NCBI GenBank assembly: GCA_022651385.1
Contig: JALCQR010000005.1
Span: forward strand, 123,210-187,209
DNA: 64,000 nucleotides
DNA from: Clostridia bacterium
GTDB lineage: Bacteria; Bacillota; Clostridia; Lachnospirales; Anaerotignaceae
Direction: 5' to 3'
Shown here: piece after piece, positions 32,837 through 41,731 of the stretch
Layout: every line of letters starts with the position of its first letter
Position numbering within the stretch: position 1 is the stretch's first letter
The notes under the pieces: model-generated
What the model was told of the DNA's origin: nothing
Database searches by the model: none
What the model saw: the letters and a program-made list of their open reading frames with translations, nothing else
Position numbers and translations under genes: made by a program

Positions 32837-33895
32837 TTAAGCATTAGCTTTAGCTTCGTTATATTTCTTAAGAGCAGCTGTAAGCTTTGGAAGAATTTTC
32901 TTAACATCGCCTACAACACCAAGGTCTGATACGCTGAATATTGCTGCTGTATCATTTTTGTTGATAGATATAACAAGGTCTGAGTTTTCCATACCTGCAA
33001 CATGCTGAATAGCGCCGGAAATACCGCATGCAAGATAGAGGTCAGGTCTTACTGTTTTGCCTGTCTGTCCAACCTGCATTTCAGGTTTAGCCCATTCGCA
33101 AGCAGCATCGTCAACACAAGCTCTTGATGAAGAAACCTCACCGCCAAGCTGGTCTGCACAAGCTTTGAGCATTTCATATCCGTCTTTGCCGACACCACGT
33201 CCGCCGGATACAAGAACCTTAGCTTCAGTAATATCAACCATTTTCTTTTCAGCCTTAACAGCTTCAAGAATTTCGATGTTCATGTCATCAGCTGTAAATT
33301 CAACATCAAGCTTAATAAGCTCGCCTTTTCTTGATTCGTCCTTGTCGATTTTTTTCATAACGCCTGGACGAACTGTAGCCATCTGAGGTTTTGTTCTTGG
33401 GCACATAAGTGTAGCAAGAAGGTTGCCGCCGAAAGCCGGACGAGTCATAAGAAGTGCTCTTTCAGGTGTCTTGCAGCCATGAGCTGCTTCCTGAGAAAGT
33501 TCTTGTTCTGTCTTAGCCATTCTTAAGCCTGTTGTATCTGCAACAAGGCCGGTCTTAACACGGCTTGCAACACGAGGTGCAAGGTCACGGCCGATTGAAG
33601 AAGCTCCGAAAAGCATGATTTCAGGATCAAACTTTTTAACAACTTCAGCAACAGCCTTTGTGTAAGGCTCAGTAGCATAGTCTTTAAGATACTTATTGTC
33701 AACAAGAATAACCTTGTCGGCACCGTAATGATATAATTTTTCAACTTCGTCTTTCATGTTGTAGCCTAATAATACAGCATAAACATCATCGCCTAAGTCT
33801 GCTTTTAATCTTGTAGCTTCGCCGATAAGTTCAAGACCAACGTTCTGAACTTTGCCGTTTCTCTGTTCAACAATTATAAAAATTCCTTTACTCAT
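32837..33895 (-). CDS. etfA: Electron transfer flavoprotein alpha subunit
   Basis: A 352-residue EtfA, which binds FAD and forms a dimer with EtfB to carry electrons to or from acyl-CoA dehydrogenases. The C-terminal FAD domain shows VSGGRGVGK, VGQTGKTV, CGISGAIQH and INKNDTAAIF. The ATG at MSKGIFIIVEQ is chosen because AAGGAGGAG precedes it; the upstream in-frame Met is within the gap. It is the last gene of the acd-etfB-etfA operon. Together with an Etf-linked butyryl-CoA dehydrogenase it may bifurcate electrons from NADH to ferredoxin, but that cannot be proved from sequence. Confidence 0.95.
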   Translation of the reverse strand: MSKGIFIIVEQRNGKVQNVGLELIGEATRLKADLGDDVYAVLLGYNMKDEVEKLYHYGADKVILVDNKYLKDYATEPYTKAVAEVVKKFDPEIMLFGASSIGRDLAPRVASRVKTGLVADTTGLRMAKTEQELSQEAAHGCKTPERALLMTRPAFGGNLLATLMCPRTKPQMATVRPGVMKKIDKDESRKGELIKLDVEFTADDMNIEILEAVKAEKKMVDITEAKVLVSGGRGVGKDGYEMLKACADQLGGEVSSSRACVDDAACEWAKPEMQVGQTGKTVRPDLYLACGISGAIQHVAGMENSDLVISINKNDTAAIFSVSDLGVVGDVKKILPKLTAALKKYNEAKANA

Positions 33896-33937
33896 TGTCG
33901 GGTTCTCCTCCTTAAAAATATAAATCAAACGTACAAA

Positions 33938-34732
33938 TTAGATTACGTGTTTTTCTTCAAGTTTAGTCATGATAGCGTTTACATACTCATCGTCCGTCAT
34001 GTCCTTAAGAACAGTACCAGGAGCTTTGAGCTGTTTAGGGAATGACTGGTAAACGTTTGTAGGTGAACCCTTTGTACCTATCATGTCAAGTTCAAGGTCG
34101 TCTTTGAGGTCATCAAAACCATAAATCTTAACTTCTTTGTCATAAGCGTCCATAACACCGTCAACAGTCATGTATCTTGGTTTAGCAAGTTCGCCGATAG
34201 CGGTAAGAAGGCAAGGTGTTTTAATTTTAATAATGTGGTAACCATCCTCAAATTGTCTCTTAACGATAAGATGGTCTTCGGCAACTTCCTTAATTTCCTC
34301 AACATAAGAAACCTGAGGGATGTGAAGTTTTTCACCGAGCTGAGGTCCAACCTGAGCAGTATCTCCGTCAATAGCCTGACGGCCTGTAATGAGGAGGTCG
34401 AAGTGACCGAACTTTTTGATAGCTGCGGCAAGAATGCCTGATGTAGCATATGTATCAGAACCACCAAATTCTCTGCCTGAAACAAGGATAGCTTCATCAC
34501 AACCCATAGCGAGAGCTTCTCTTAAAGCAACATCTGCCTGAGGAGGTCCCATAGAAATAACAGTAACAGTACCACCTATCTGTTCTTTTATAGAAAGAGC
34601 AGCCTCAATACCAACCTTGTCATCCGGGTTGATTATAACAGGGAGGCCTTCTCTTATAAGGTTACCTGTTTTAGGATCTATTTTAACATCTACTGTATCT
34701 GGAACCTGTTTAATACATACAACGATTTTCAT
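33938..34732 (-). CDS. etfB: Electron transfer flavoprotein beta subunit
   Basis: A 264-residue EtfB. Clear signs are the N-terminal IVVCIKQVPDTVDVKIDPKTGNLIREG, DKVGIEAALSIKE, the family motif SGREFGGSDTYATSG-like region and GRQAIDGDTAQVGPQLGEKL followed by the C-terminal arm. In bifurcating Etfs a second FAD binds here; the DGDTAQVGPQ stretch is part of that region. The ATG follows a GGAGATC site. It is 42 bases from etfA and 52 from the dehydrogenase gene, so a single transcript is likely. Confidence 0.95.
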   Translation of the reverse strand: MKIVVCIKQVPDTVDVKIDPKTGNLIREGLPVIINPDDKVGIEAALSIKEQIGGTVTVISMGPPQADVALREALAMGCDEAILVSGREFGGSDTYATSGILAAAIKKFGHFDLLITGRQAIDGDTAQVGPQLGEKLHIPQVSYVEEIKEVAEDHLIVKRQFEDGYHIIKIKTPCLLTAIGELAKPRYMTVDGVMDAYDKEVKIYGFDDLKDDLELDMIGTKGSPTNVYQSFPKQLKAPGTVLKDMTDDEYVNAIMTKLEEKHVI

Positions 34733-34784
34733 CTTTTGATCTCCTTCCGATATTTTATATAAAAGAATTTGAAATCCATACCGA

Positions 34785-35927
34785 TTAAAGTCTCATTGAG
34801 CCGCCGATAACCATCTTCATAGCTTCTGAAGTACCTTCATAGATTTCAGTAATCTTAGCGTCTCTCATCATTCTTTCAACAGGATATTCTCTTGAGTATC
34901 CGTAACCGCCGAATAACTGAACACAAGTACGTGTAACATCGCAGGCTACATCTGAAGCGAATAATTTGCACATTGCGGCAAGAGGAGCATATTTTTCGTG
35001 ATTGTCTTTAGCGTCTGCTGCTCTCCAAACCATAAGTCTTGCAGCGTCAATCTTTGTCTGCATCTCAGCAATTTTAAACTGTGTGTTCTGGAATTTGCTT
35101 ATAGCTTTACCAAACTGTTTTCTTTCCTTAACATATTTTATAGCTTCGTTAAGAGCGCCCTGTGCAATACCAACACTCTGAGCACCTATACCGATACGTC
35201 CGCCGGCAAGAGCACCCATGGCAATTTTATATCCTTTGTTTTCCTGTCCAAGAAGTCTGTCAGCAGGTAAGATTACATCTTCGTAAGCAACTTCGCAGTT
35301 AGAAGCAGCTCTTATGCCCATACGAGGGATGTTTGATCCAACAGAAACGCCAGGCATAGTTCTGTCTACGATAAATGCAGACATACCTTTAGGTCCCTTT
35401 GATTTATCAGTAAGAGCAAAAACAATGAAAGTATCAGCAAAGCCTGAGTTTGTTGTAAAAATAGATGTACCGTTAAGGATGTAGTGATCTCCTTCTTTAA
35501 CAGCCTGTTTCTGAACACCTGAAGCATCTGTGCCGGCATTAGGCTCAGTTAAAGCAAAGCAGCCGATTTTGCTGCCGTCAACAAGAGGTCTGAGGTATTT
35601 CTGTTTTTGTTCTTCTGTGCCGTATTCGTTAATACAAGAGCAGCAAAGTGAAGTATGAACTGAAAGAGTTATTCCTGTTGAAGCGTCAACTTTTGATAAT
35701 TCTTCCATAGCAAGTGTGTATGTAAGGACATCAGCACCTGCTCCGCCGTATTCTTTAGCATAAGGAATACCAAAGAAATGGCATTTCTGCATTTTTTTAA
35801 CAAGCTCCATTGAATATTCTTCAGTTTCGTCCATGTCTCTGGCGATATCTCTTATTTCGTTTTCAGCGAAACTGTGGAATAATTCTTTTGCAAGTTCCTG
35901 TCTTTTTGATAATTTAAAGCCTTCCAT
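34785..35927 (-). CDS. bcd: Acyl-CoA dehydrogenase (butyryl-CoA dehydrogenase type)
   Basis: A 380-residue FAD enzyme that interconverts a short-chain acyl-CoA and its enoyl-CoA. The catalytic base Glu364 lies in EIYEGTSE; FAD and substrate contacts include FALTEPNAGTDASG and RMGIRAASNCEVAYEDV. AGGAGG precedes the ATG. It heads an operon with etfB and etfA, as in clostridial butyrate metabolism, but crotonase and thiolase genes are not adjacent. An acryloyl-CoA reductase, as in the acrylate pathway, has the same gene order and cannot be excluded. Confidence 0.92.
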   Translation of the reverse strand: MEGFKLSKRQELAKELFHSFAENEIRDIARDMDETEEYSMELVKKMQKCHFFGIPYAKEYGGAGADVLTYTLAMEELSKVDASTGITLSVHTSLCCSCINEYGTEEQKQKYLRPLVDGSKIGCFALTEPNAGTDASGVQKQAVKEGDHYILNGTSIFTTNSGFADTFIVFALTDKSKGPKGMSAFIVDRTMPGVSVGSNIPRMGIRAASNCEVAYEDVILPADRLLGQENKGYKIAMGALAGGRIGIGAQSVGIAQGALNEAIKYVKERKQFGKAISKFQNTQFKIAEMQTKIDAARLMVWRAADAKDNHEKYAPLAAMCKLFASDVACDVTRTCVQLFGGYGYSREYPVERMMRDAKITEIYEGTSEAMKMVIGGSMRL

Positions 35928-36062
35928 CTACGAATCCTCCTATTTAAAAAATATAATGTAACATGCAGGCTCATTTGCCTTTCAAAAACATCTTTACGTC
36001 TTTAGCGTCGTGGAAAAAATACCTATTCAAAATATTTGGCATGCTAACTATTATTTCTAAAA

Positions 36063-36098
36063 ATAAACACACATCCGTCAAAAAAGTTGTGTGTTTAT
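36063..36098 (-). terminator. Hairpin with T-run in the acd leader (attenuator or recU terminator)
   Basis: Eleven-base arms ATAAACACACA and TGTGTGTTTAT are perfect complements around a 14-base loop, and TTTTT follows on the minus strand. It lies about 95 bases after the predicted start of the acd transcript and 135 bases before the acd start codon. It could end recU transcripts or attenuate acd-etfBA. Confidence 0.6.
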
Positions 36099-36193
36099 AA
36101 AATATGCAAAGTTCCAAATATGCCTGTCAAAGCATCAAAAAAAGTAATTAATCCAGACGTATAGTAAATCCATAATCATGTTTTTACAAATAT

Positions 36194-36222
36194 ACTTTAT
36201 AGTCTCGTTATAAAAATGTCAA
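36194..36222 (-). promoter_or_regulatory. Promoter of the acd-etfBA operon
   Basis: On the minus strand TTGACA (36217-36222) and TAAAGT (36194-36199) have a 17-base spacer. The predicted leader is unusually long, near 260 bases. No Rex-like site was seen here. Confidence 0.6.
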
Positions 36223-36348
36223 TAGGAAATTAGTGTATACTTTTTTTTTGTGTAAATTATACAAACGTTTTAAAAAAAGTACATATAAGTTTAAAAAAAT
36301 ATTTTAATCGTTATTATTATTTTATGTAAAAATGTGCATAAGACTTGC

Positions 36349-36894
36349 CTATTTTGCTTCAGTATGCTTTCTCTCAACTAAATATGTGTTTACGCCTTCA
36401 AGATAGTCAAGTATTCCGTTTCTTATATTAATTTCGTATTTGTCCTCAAAAGCCTCAATAGGAATTGATTTTCTGCCGCCCTTTGCAGCTTCGTTCCAGT
36501 ATTTTTCAAGAGTTCCCAAAGGCAGAAACCAGTATTTTGAGTATAAAGCCATGTGTACAAGTAAAAAAGCGATGCCATTTTGGCCGTTAAAATCATGCAT
36601 AAATTCTATTTGGTGCCTGTGGATGTTTTGTATCGGCAAACTTTTCTGTTTGGATTCTTTGGCATCAAAACATATGGCTTGTCCCTGAACAGCGCCAATG
36701 TAGTCTACGGTACTTTGTTTGTCAAAGTATGCTAACGTGATTACTTTTTTATCGCTGTCCATTTTAACAGGTGTAATCGGTGTTGGTATTTTTTGTATTA
36801 CGGCTACGCCAAGACGTCTGTACCTGTCGTTTGTAAAATTTATGAGCTCCTCAAATGCATTGCCCCTCAGTCCTCTTGTGTTCCAGTATCCCAT
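36349..36894 (-). CDS. recU: Holliday junction resolvase RecU
   Basis: A 181-residue RecU-family nuclease, the Gram-positive resolvase that cuts four-way DNA junctions in recombination and chromosome segregation. Typical stretches are the start YWNTRGLRGNAFEELIN, STVDYIGAVQGQAICFDAKES with the catalytic Asp and Lys, and IHRHQIEFMHDFNGQNGIAFLLV. It starts inside the end of queG (28-base overlap) behind GGAGGAAAA. RecU is usually next to a penicillin-binding protein gene; here it is instead in an overlapping set with queG and a deacetylase. Confidence 0.93.
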   Translation of the reverse strand: MGYWNTRGLRGNAFEELINFTNDRYRRLGVAVIQKIPTPITPVKMDSDKKVITLAYFDKQSTVDYIGAVQGQAICFDAKESKQKSLPIQNIHRHQIEFMHDFNGQNGIAFLLVHMALYSKYWFLPLGTLEKYWNEAAKGGRKSIPIEAFEDKYEINIRNGILDYLEGVNTYLVERKHTEAK

Positions 36895-37961
36895 TTTTCC
36901 TCCAAAATTTCTAAGTCTTTTAAAATATCTTTGTCTTTTTCTTCTTTTATATATTCGCTTAAAAAAGTACTTATATTCCCGTTATTAAGTAAAATTAAAG
37001 CTCTTATAGCCGTTTGGCGTAAAAGTTTGCTTTCGGATTCGGTCATTACTTCGGCTAAATTTATAGCCTCATCGTTTCCGTATTTTAAAAGAGCGCAAAT
37101 AGCATTTCTTTTTATTATGTTTGCACCCCTCCAGCCCATAGCAGTGCCTCCGAATTTTCCTTTAAATTCCCTGTTTGACATTTTAAGTATGTCTTTAATA
37201 AGCGGTCTGCACTTTTCAATGTCGTTTATTTCTTCAAACTTATTGTTTGTGCCGCGGCATACTCTTTGGCATCTGTCACAGCCGTAAAGCTCAAATCCTA
37301 TGCTTTTCATTTCCTCAAAAGAAAGCACTCTTTTTACTTGTGTCAGATATGATATGCATTTTCTGTAATCAAAACCATTGTCGCTTAAAGCCCCTGTGGG
37401 ACAGGCGTCAATGCATTTTCTGCAATCTTTGCAGCCGTCGTAATGATTATTAGTGTTTTTAAGTTTTAAATCCGTTATAATGTATCCTAAAAATACAGCG
37501 CTTCCACTTTTCGGTGTTACAATACACCCGTTTTTCCCGCGAAAACCTAACTTGCTTCTTTCGGCAACGGCCCGATCACATAAAGGCCCGGTGTCTGAAA
37601 AAGCGGCATATTTGGCCCCGAATTTTTCAAGTATGTTGCCAATACCTTCAAAAAGCTTTTTCATTTCCATGTGATAGTCAGTTCCAACAGCACCCATAGA
37701 AATGTTTGCTCTTAAATTTTGGTCGTTAGAAAAAGAATATTTTTTATAGTAGCTTTTTGCTAAAACTATAATGCTTGCGGCATTTTGCAAAGTTAGCTTT
37801 GGATAAATTCTTTTTTCTGTGTCACTGCCTATAAATCCCGCAAAATTTACCGCAGCCCTTTCAAAATCTTTTCTTAAATACTCAAAATCTTCGGCACCGC
37901 ATATGCCGTATTCAATTTTGTTCTCGTCAGCGAATTTGTTTATTAGTGTCAGCACATTCAT
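36867..37961 (-). CDS. queG: Epoxyqueuosine reductase QueG
   Basis: A 364-residue cobalamin-dependent iron-sulfur enzyme that performs the last step of queuosine synthesis on tRNA. Both 4Fe-4S motifs are visible, CKDCRKCIDACPTGAL near 185 and CDRCQRVC near 245, along with the DTGPLCDRAVAERSKLGFRGKNG motif. The C-terminal third is HEAT-repeat-like (NAICALLKYGNDEAI). The ATG lies inside the end of the deacetylase gene (35-base overlap), behind AAGGAAA. Cytosolic. Confidence 0.94.
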   Translation of the reverse strand: MNVLTLINKFADENKIEYGICGAEDFEYLRKDFERAAVNFAGFIGSDTEKRIYPKLTLQNAASIIVLAKSYYKKYSFSNDQNLRANISMGAVGTDYHMEMKKLFEGIGNILEKFGAKYAAFSDTGPLCDRAVAERSKLGFRGKNGCIVTPKSGSAVFLGYIITDLKLKNTNNHYDGCKDCRKCIDACPTGALSDNGFDYRKCISYLTQVKRVLSFEEMKSIGFELYGCDRCQRVCRGTNNKFEEINDIEKCRPLIKDILKMSNREFKGKFGGTAMGWRGANIIKRNAICALLKYGNDEAINLAEVMTESESKLLRQTAIRALILLNNGNISTFLSEYIKEEKDKDILKDLEILEEKWDTGTQED

Positions 37962-38766
37962 TTTCTTTTATTTCCTTCATTTGGCTTATGGTCACAAATT
38001 CAATTCCGCTTTTGGTAATTTCAGGATATAATTCCTTTATAGCTTCAGCAGTAATTTTTCCGCCCTCAGGGCCTACATGCCCTATGGCAATACAAGTACC
38101 CTTTTCGGCGGCAATTTTTGCGGCTCTTTTTAGCTGCTTTTTGATGTAATTAATGTCGTTTGTAGAGTCAAGAAATACGTTCCTTTTCATAAGAAAACAT
38201 CCGTCTTCTGAACAAACCTTTTCTGCTTTACTTTTTTGTGATGTCATGCTGTCTATAAAAGGCAGGTTGTGTTCTTTAAGATAATCCAAAACATATGTAA
38301 GGCATTGCTTATTTTCCATTACCGCAGAACCCATGTGATTATTCATTCCTACGGCATTCGGCTCAATTTTGAAGGCCTCGTTAATTCTGTCTAAAACCTC
38401 ATCTTTGCTCATTTTTGTGTAAATTCCTTTGCCAACCCATTCAGGTCGTCCTGTCAGGCTCTGCATAGGCATGTGTATTATGTATTCAATATTCTTTTGT
38501 TCCATTTCCGCAATGTCTGGGGCTGATTTTTCCGAAAACGGCATAACGGCAGCTGTATACGGAACGTTTAAGTTAAGCATTTCTTTAGTTCCGTCGCCGT
38601 CGTATCCGAAATCATCTATGATTATAGCTAAATATCCCTTTGTCTTGCCGTCGTCTGACATTGCCAAAATGTTTCGTTTATTAAAAACTCCTCTTGCCAA
38701 AAATAATACTGCAAACGCAAACATAATTATAAATACTCTTTTTTTTGTCATATCTTTTATTCTCAA
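37927..38766 (-). CDS. Divergent polysaccharide deacetylase (YibQ family)
   Basis: A 279-residue protein with an N-terminal signal/anchor helix (RVFIIMFAFAVLFLARGVF) and a NodB-like fold of the divergent YibQ type: IIIDDFGYDGDGT with the metal-site Asp pair, IIHMPMQS with its His, and GMNNHMGSAVM and AIGHVGPEGGK. It probably acts outside the membrane on cell-wall or capsule sugar. Real substrates of this family are not established. The likely start MTKKRVF (residue 6) is close to the annotated one. First gene of the overlap operon with queG and recU. Confidence 0.85.
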   Translation of the reverse strand: MRIKDMTKKRVFIIMFAFAVLFLARGVFNKRNILAMSDDGKTKGYLAIIIDDFGYDGDGTKEMLNLNVPYTAAVMPFSEKSAPDIAEMEQKNIEYIIHMPMQSLTGRPEWVGKGIYTKMSKDEVLDRINEAFKIEPNAVGMNNHMGSAVMENKQCLTYVLDYLKEHNLPFIDSMTSQKSKAEKVCSEDGCFLMKRNVFLDSTNDINYIKKQLKRAAKIAAEKGTCIAIGHVGPEGGKITAEAIKELYPEITKSGIEFVTISQMKEIKENECADTNKQIR

Positions 38767-38811
38767 AGAATTTGTTCATTTTAATTATATTTATTTTTAG
38801 CACATTATATG

Positions 38812-39432
38812 TTATTGCGTGTTTTCTTTTTTAATAAACATTCTTATTGCAAAATACATAATAATTATGCCCACTAAAATATTTAAGACACGAATAATAT
38901 TCTGTGATACAAAAGATGAAACAAAAGTTCCTAAAATCCCTACTGCGGTTAAAAAAGAAAGAGTTGATAAAACACATCCAAATCCAAAAAAAGCAAGTTG
39001 TAAAGCTGCATAATTATTGTCTGCAATCTGCGCCGAAAAAACACCGCTCCAAAAAATAATAGTCAAAGGATTGGAAGCAGTTAAAAGAATGCCCTTTAAA
39101 AATATGCTTTTTGTGCTTGAAGCATAAGAAAGCGATAATGACGGCAGAATCTGAAATCCAAAAGCGCCGAAAAAAATATTAAGCGCAAATATCATTAAAA
39201 CAGTTCCCCCAAAAATCTTAATTGATTTTTTTATTTTTGGTTTTGAAATCAGTTTTCCTACGCCTAAACAAGCTAAAAAAATATATAGCGCATCAATTAA
39301 GGCAATGGCTAAAACAAGTTTAAAACTGTTAAAAAAACCGCTTGAGGCAGCTGTGTTGAACACTAAAAGACACATGGGTCCAACTGCAAGCTGTAAAAGC
39401 ATCCCAAATCGAAATCCATAAAAAACTTCCAT
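38812..39432 (-). CDS. LysE/RhtB family amino-acid exporter
   Basis: A 206-residue, six-helix transporter of the LysE superfamily. Signs are FGMLLQLAVGPMCLLVFNTA with the conserved Gly-Pro, and SNPLTIIFWSGVFSAQI in the middle, which matches the family's NP-LTI-FW motif. Such proteins export basic or other amino acids and thiols. It ends 45 bases before the deacetylase operon, and its promoter region is the 110 bases after the terminator of the acyl-CoA dehydrogenase gene. Substrate unknown. Confidence 0.85.
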   Translation of the reverse strand: MEVFYGFRFGMLLQLAVGPMCLLVFNTAASSGFFNSFKLVLAIALIDALYIFLACLGVGKLISKPKIKKSIKIFGGTVLMIFALNIFFGAFGFQILPSLSLSYASSTKSIFLKGILLTASNPLTIIFWSGVFSAQIADNNYAALQLAFFGFGCVLSTLSFLTAVGILGTFVSSFVSQNIIRVLNILVGIIIMYFAIRMFIKKENTQ

Positions 39433-39487
39433 TTGACCTCCATTAATACATCAATCTGAGCATACAAAACATGTCATAGTTATAATA

Positions 39488-39538
39488 AAGTTTCGCCTTA
39501 TGTTTTTAGTCTAAAAAACAATTGGCGAAACTTTTAAT
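39488..39538. terminator. Terminator after acyl-CoA dehydrogenase gene
   Basis: AAAGTTTCGCC and GGCGAAACTTT form an 11-base stem around a 27-base loop, just after the stop of the minus-strand dehydrogenase gene. T-rich sequence follows on both strands. Confidence 0.75.
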
Positions 39539-39541
39539 TAT

Positions 39542-40687
39542 TTATCTGCCTAAAACAGCTCTCGATATAACGACTTTATGTATTTCAGATGTACCTTCAT
39601 ATATTTCCGTTATTTTAGCATCGCGGTACATTCTTTCAAGAGGATAGTCTTTCATGTATCCGTATCCTCCGTGTATCTGTAAAGCTAAATTTGTAACAAA
39701 TCTCGCATTTTCAGAAGCGTTAAGCTTAGCCATTGCAGCTTCTTTTGTGTGAGGCATATTGTTTGCGTCAAGGAAAGCGGCGTAATATACCAGCCACTTG
39801 GCAGCTTCGGTTTTTGTGGCCATATCAGCAATATACCACTGCAATCCCTGCAAGGCTGCAATAGGTTTTCCAAACTGTACTCTTTCGTGCATATATTTTA
39901 CTGAAAGGTCTATAGCCCCCTGAGCAATTCCGAGAGCTTGAGCAGCTACTCCGATTCTTGCTCCGTCAAGAGCAGTCATGGCAATGTTAAATCCCTTTCC
40001 TTCTTTTCCTACAAGATTTTCCTTAGGCACACGGCAGCCCTCAAAAATAAGCTCGGCTGTTTCAGAACCGTGTATTCCCATTTTATCCTCAACCCTGCCT
40101 ACAGAAAACCCCTTCATTCCTTTTTCAACAATAATGCAGGAAAGGCCTTTTAGCTTCTTCTCAGGCTGAGTAAGAGCAAAAATAAGCAAATAATCGGCTT
40201 GGCTTCCTCCGGATATAAAGCATTTTGTACCGTTTAAAACATATTCGTTTGTTTTAGGGTCGAAAATAGCTGTAGTCCTTGCGTTTCCGGCATCGGAACC
40301 AGCGTTAGGCTCTGTAAGCGCAAAAGCGCCGAGACACCCTCCTTTACCAACTTTAGGCAGATATTTTTTCTTTTGTTCTTCCGTTCCGAATTTAAGTATT
40401 ACAGAGGCAAAAATTGTATGTATTGAAAGAATTCCGGCAGTGGCGGCACATTTTCTTGCAATTTCCGAAACAAGAATTACTTTTTCTATGTCGCTTCCGC
40501 CGCTTCCGCCATATTCAACAGGCGTACAAACTCCGGTAAATCCCGCTTTAACCATTTTTTCAAAAGTTTCTCTTGGGAACTTGCCGGTTTTGTCAACATC
40601 GGCTGCAATAGGCTCAACTTCTTTTTCCGCAAATTCTCTTGCAAGTTTTCTTATAAGCCGCTGCTGTGGAGAAAAATTGAAGTCCAT
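39542..40687 (-). CDS. Acyl-CoA dehydrogenase, second copy
   Basis: A 381-residue FAD-dependent dehydrogenase, paralogous to the one at 34785-35927. The catalytic Glu364 is in EIYEGTSE; FALTEPNAGSDAGN and DKMGIHGSETAELIFEG are the flavin and substrate region. It stands alone, without Etf genes, and would rely on the EtfBA 5 kb away. The sequence is distinct enough (KVVISRAVLGR ending) to suggest a different chain length or branched substrate, but the specificity cannot be read from sequence. The gene has a dedicated terminator. Confidence 0.92.
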   Translation of the reverse strand: MDFNFSPQQRLIRKLAREFAEKEVEPIAADVDKTGKFPRETFEKMVKAGFTGVCTPVEYGGSGGSDIEKVILVSEIARKCAATAGILSIHTIFASVILKFGTEEQKKKYLPKVGKGGCLGAFALTEPNAGSDAGNARTTAIFDPKTNEYVLNGTKCFISGGSQADYLLIFALTQPEKKLKGLSCIIVEKGMKGFSVGRVEDKMGIHGSETAELIFEGCRVPKENLVGKEGKGFNIAMTALDGARIGVAAQALGIAQGAIDLSVKYMHERVQFGKPIAALQGLQWYIADMATKTEAAKWLVYYAAFLDANNMPHTKEAAMAKLNASENARFVTNLALQIHGGYGYMKDYPLERMYRDAKITEIYEGTSEIHKVVISRAVLGR

Positions 40688-40750
40688 AAATCATCATCCC
40701 TTCGCTGTATAGTATTCTGTTGTGTTTTTATACAATCTATCTTGTTCATT

Positions 40751-41656
40751 TTAATTTTCATTGTCTGAAGAATTTGTGTTATTGTCAGTTCTGCTTATTA
40801 TGTTTTGGTATTTTACCTCATTGTATGCGGCGGCTTCGTCTTTCTTATCTGTATTTTTTTCGGGCTTTTTCAAGTTTTCTTTAAATACATCGGAATAAAT
40901 GCCGTCAACACCAATGCTTTTTAGTCTTTCAAGCTCTGACTCATCATTTACAGTGTGTACCAACAATTTTGTGCCGCTTTTTTTAAGCTTAGCTACATAA
41001 TCACTTGTTGCAAGCTCGTCCGGAAAAACAATTGCAGCTAAATCATGGGTCTTTGCAAATCTCACAATTTCATCTGTGTCTGTTTTGTCTTTGAAATTCA
41101 GTTTGTAAACCGTATAAATTATGTTGTTAAACCCAAGCTTTTTTACTTGTTCGTATTCGTTTTCATTGTAAATCTGAGGTATTATTTTGTCACATATCCA
41201 GCAGTAATTGTCGCTTAAATATTTAAGCCCTTTAATGTTGTCTTCTTTAATATCCGTAATTATGTAAGTATTTGTCTTTCCTGAAAGCCATTTAGCAAGG
41301 CTGTCGGCTGTAACAGTCGTGTATTTTCCCTCAACTTTTGCGTTTACAAAGTCGTTGTATGACATAGCCTCACCGACTCTTTTATTTGTAAGACAATAGT
41401 CCAAATCCCAGTCATGTATACATACAAGTTTTTCATCGGAAGTAAAATTAAAATCCATTTCCATAAACCTGTACCCATATAAAAATGAATTTTTAAGTGC
41501 TTCTAAAGAATTGGTTCCGCTTACGCCGTCAACCTCGCCTCCGGCGTGAATAACATAATTCATATTGTCAATATATGCGTCGTGTGCAAAAGCACTTGTA
41601 CACATAATACACATAGCGGCAAGAGAAATAGCCGTTGTTCTAAAAATTTTTTTCAT
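40751..41656 (-). CDS. Secreted glycerophosphodiester phosphodiesterase-like protein
   Basis: A 301-residue protein of the GDPD family, which releases an alcohol and glycerol-3-phosphate from phosphodiesters. An export signal is clear: KK, then a hydrophobic run with AISLAAMCIMCTSAFA and cleavage after AFA. The GDPD barrel follows: VIHAGGEVDG, a metal-site EMDF, CIHDWDLDY with the second catalytic His, and DGIYSDVFKENL at the end. The C-terminus is polar. MKKIFR is taken as start because GGAG lies before it; an earlier Met has none. It may act on teichoic acids or lipid head groups. Confidence 0.85.
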   Translation of the reverse strand: MKKIFRTTAISLAAMCIMCTSAFAHDAYIDNMNYVIHAGGEVDGVSGTNSLEALKNSFLYGYRFMEMDFNFTSDEKLVCIHDWDLDYCLTNKRVGEAMSYNDFVNAKVEGKYTTVTADSLAKWLSGKTNTYIITDIKEDNIKGLKYLSDNYCWICDKIIPQIYNENEYEQVKKLGFNNIIYTVYKLNFKDKTDTDEIVRFAKTHDLAAIVFPDELATSDYVAKLKKSGTKLLVHTVNDESELERLKSIGVDGIYSDVFKENLKKPEKNTDKKDEAAAYNEVKYQNIISRTDNNTNSSDNEN

Positions 41657-41731
41657 CACTTTAAAAATCTCCATTAATAAATTAATAATATAAACCAGTA
41701 TATCACATATTTCTAAATCTTTTTGTTTTAA

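Larger units (their letters stand above)
35928..36348. other. Intergenic region upstream of acd-etfBA
   Basis: This 421-base gap contains a promoter (36194-36222), a leader of about 260 bases, and a hairpin with a T-run (36063-36098). No coding frame is convincing. The rest is AT-rich and holds nothing I recognise. Confidence 0.6.

Noticed and set aside
35928..36348. Rex site before acd-etfBA
   Set aside because: No sequence near the TTGTTAA-N4-TTAACAA pattern was seen in the gap.
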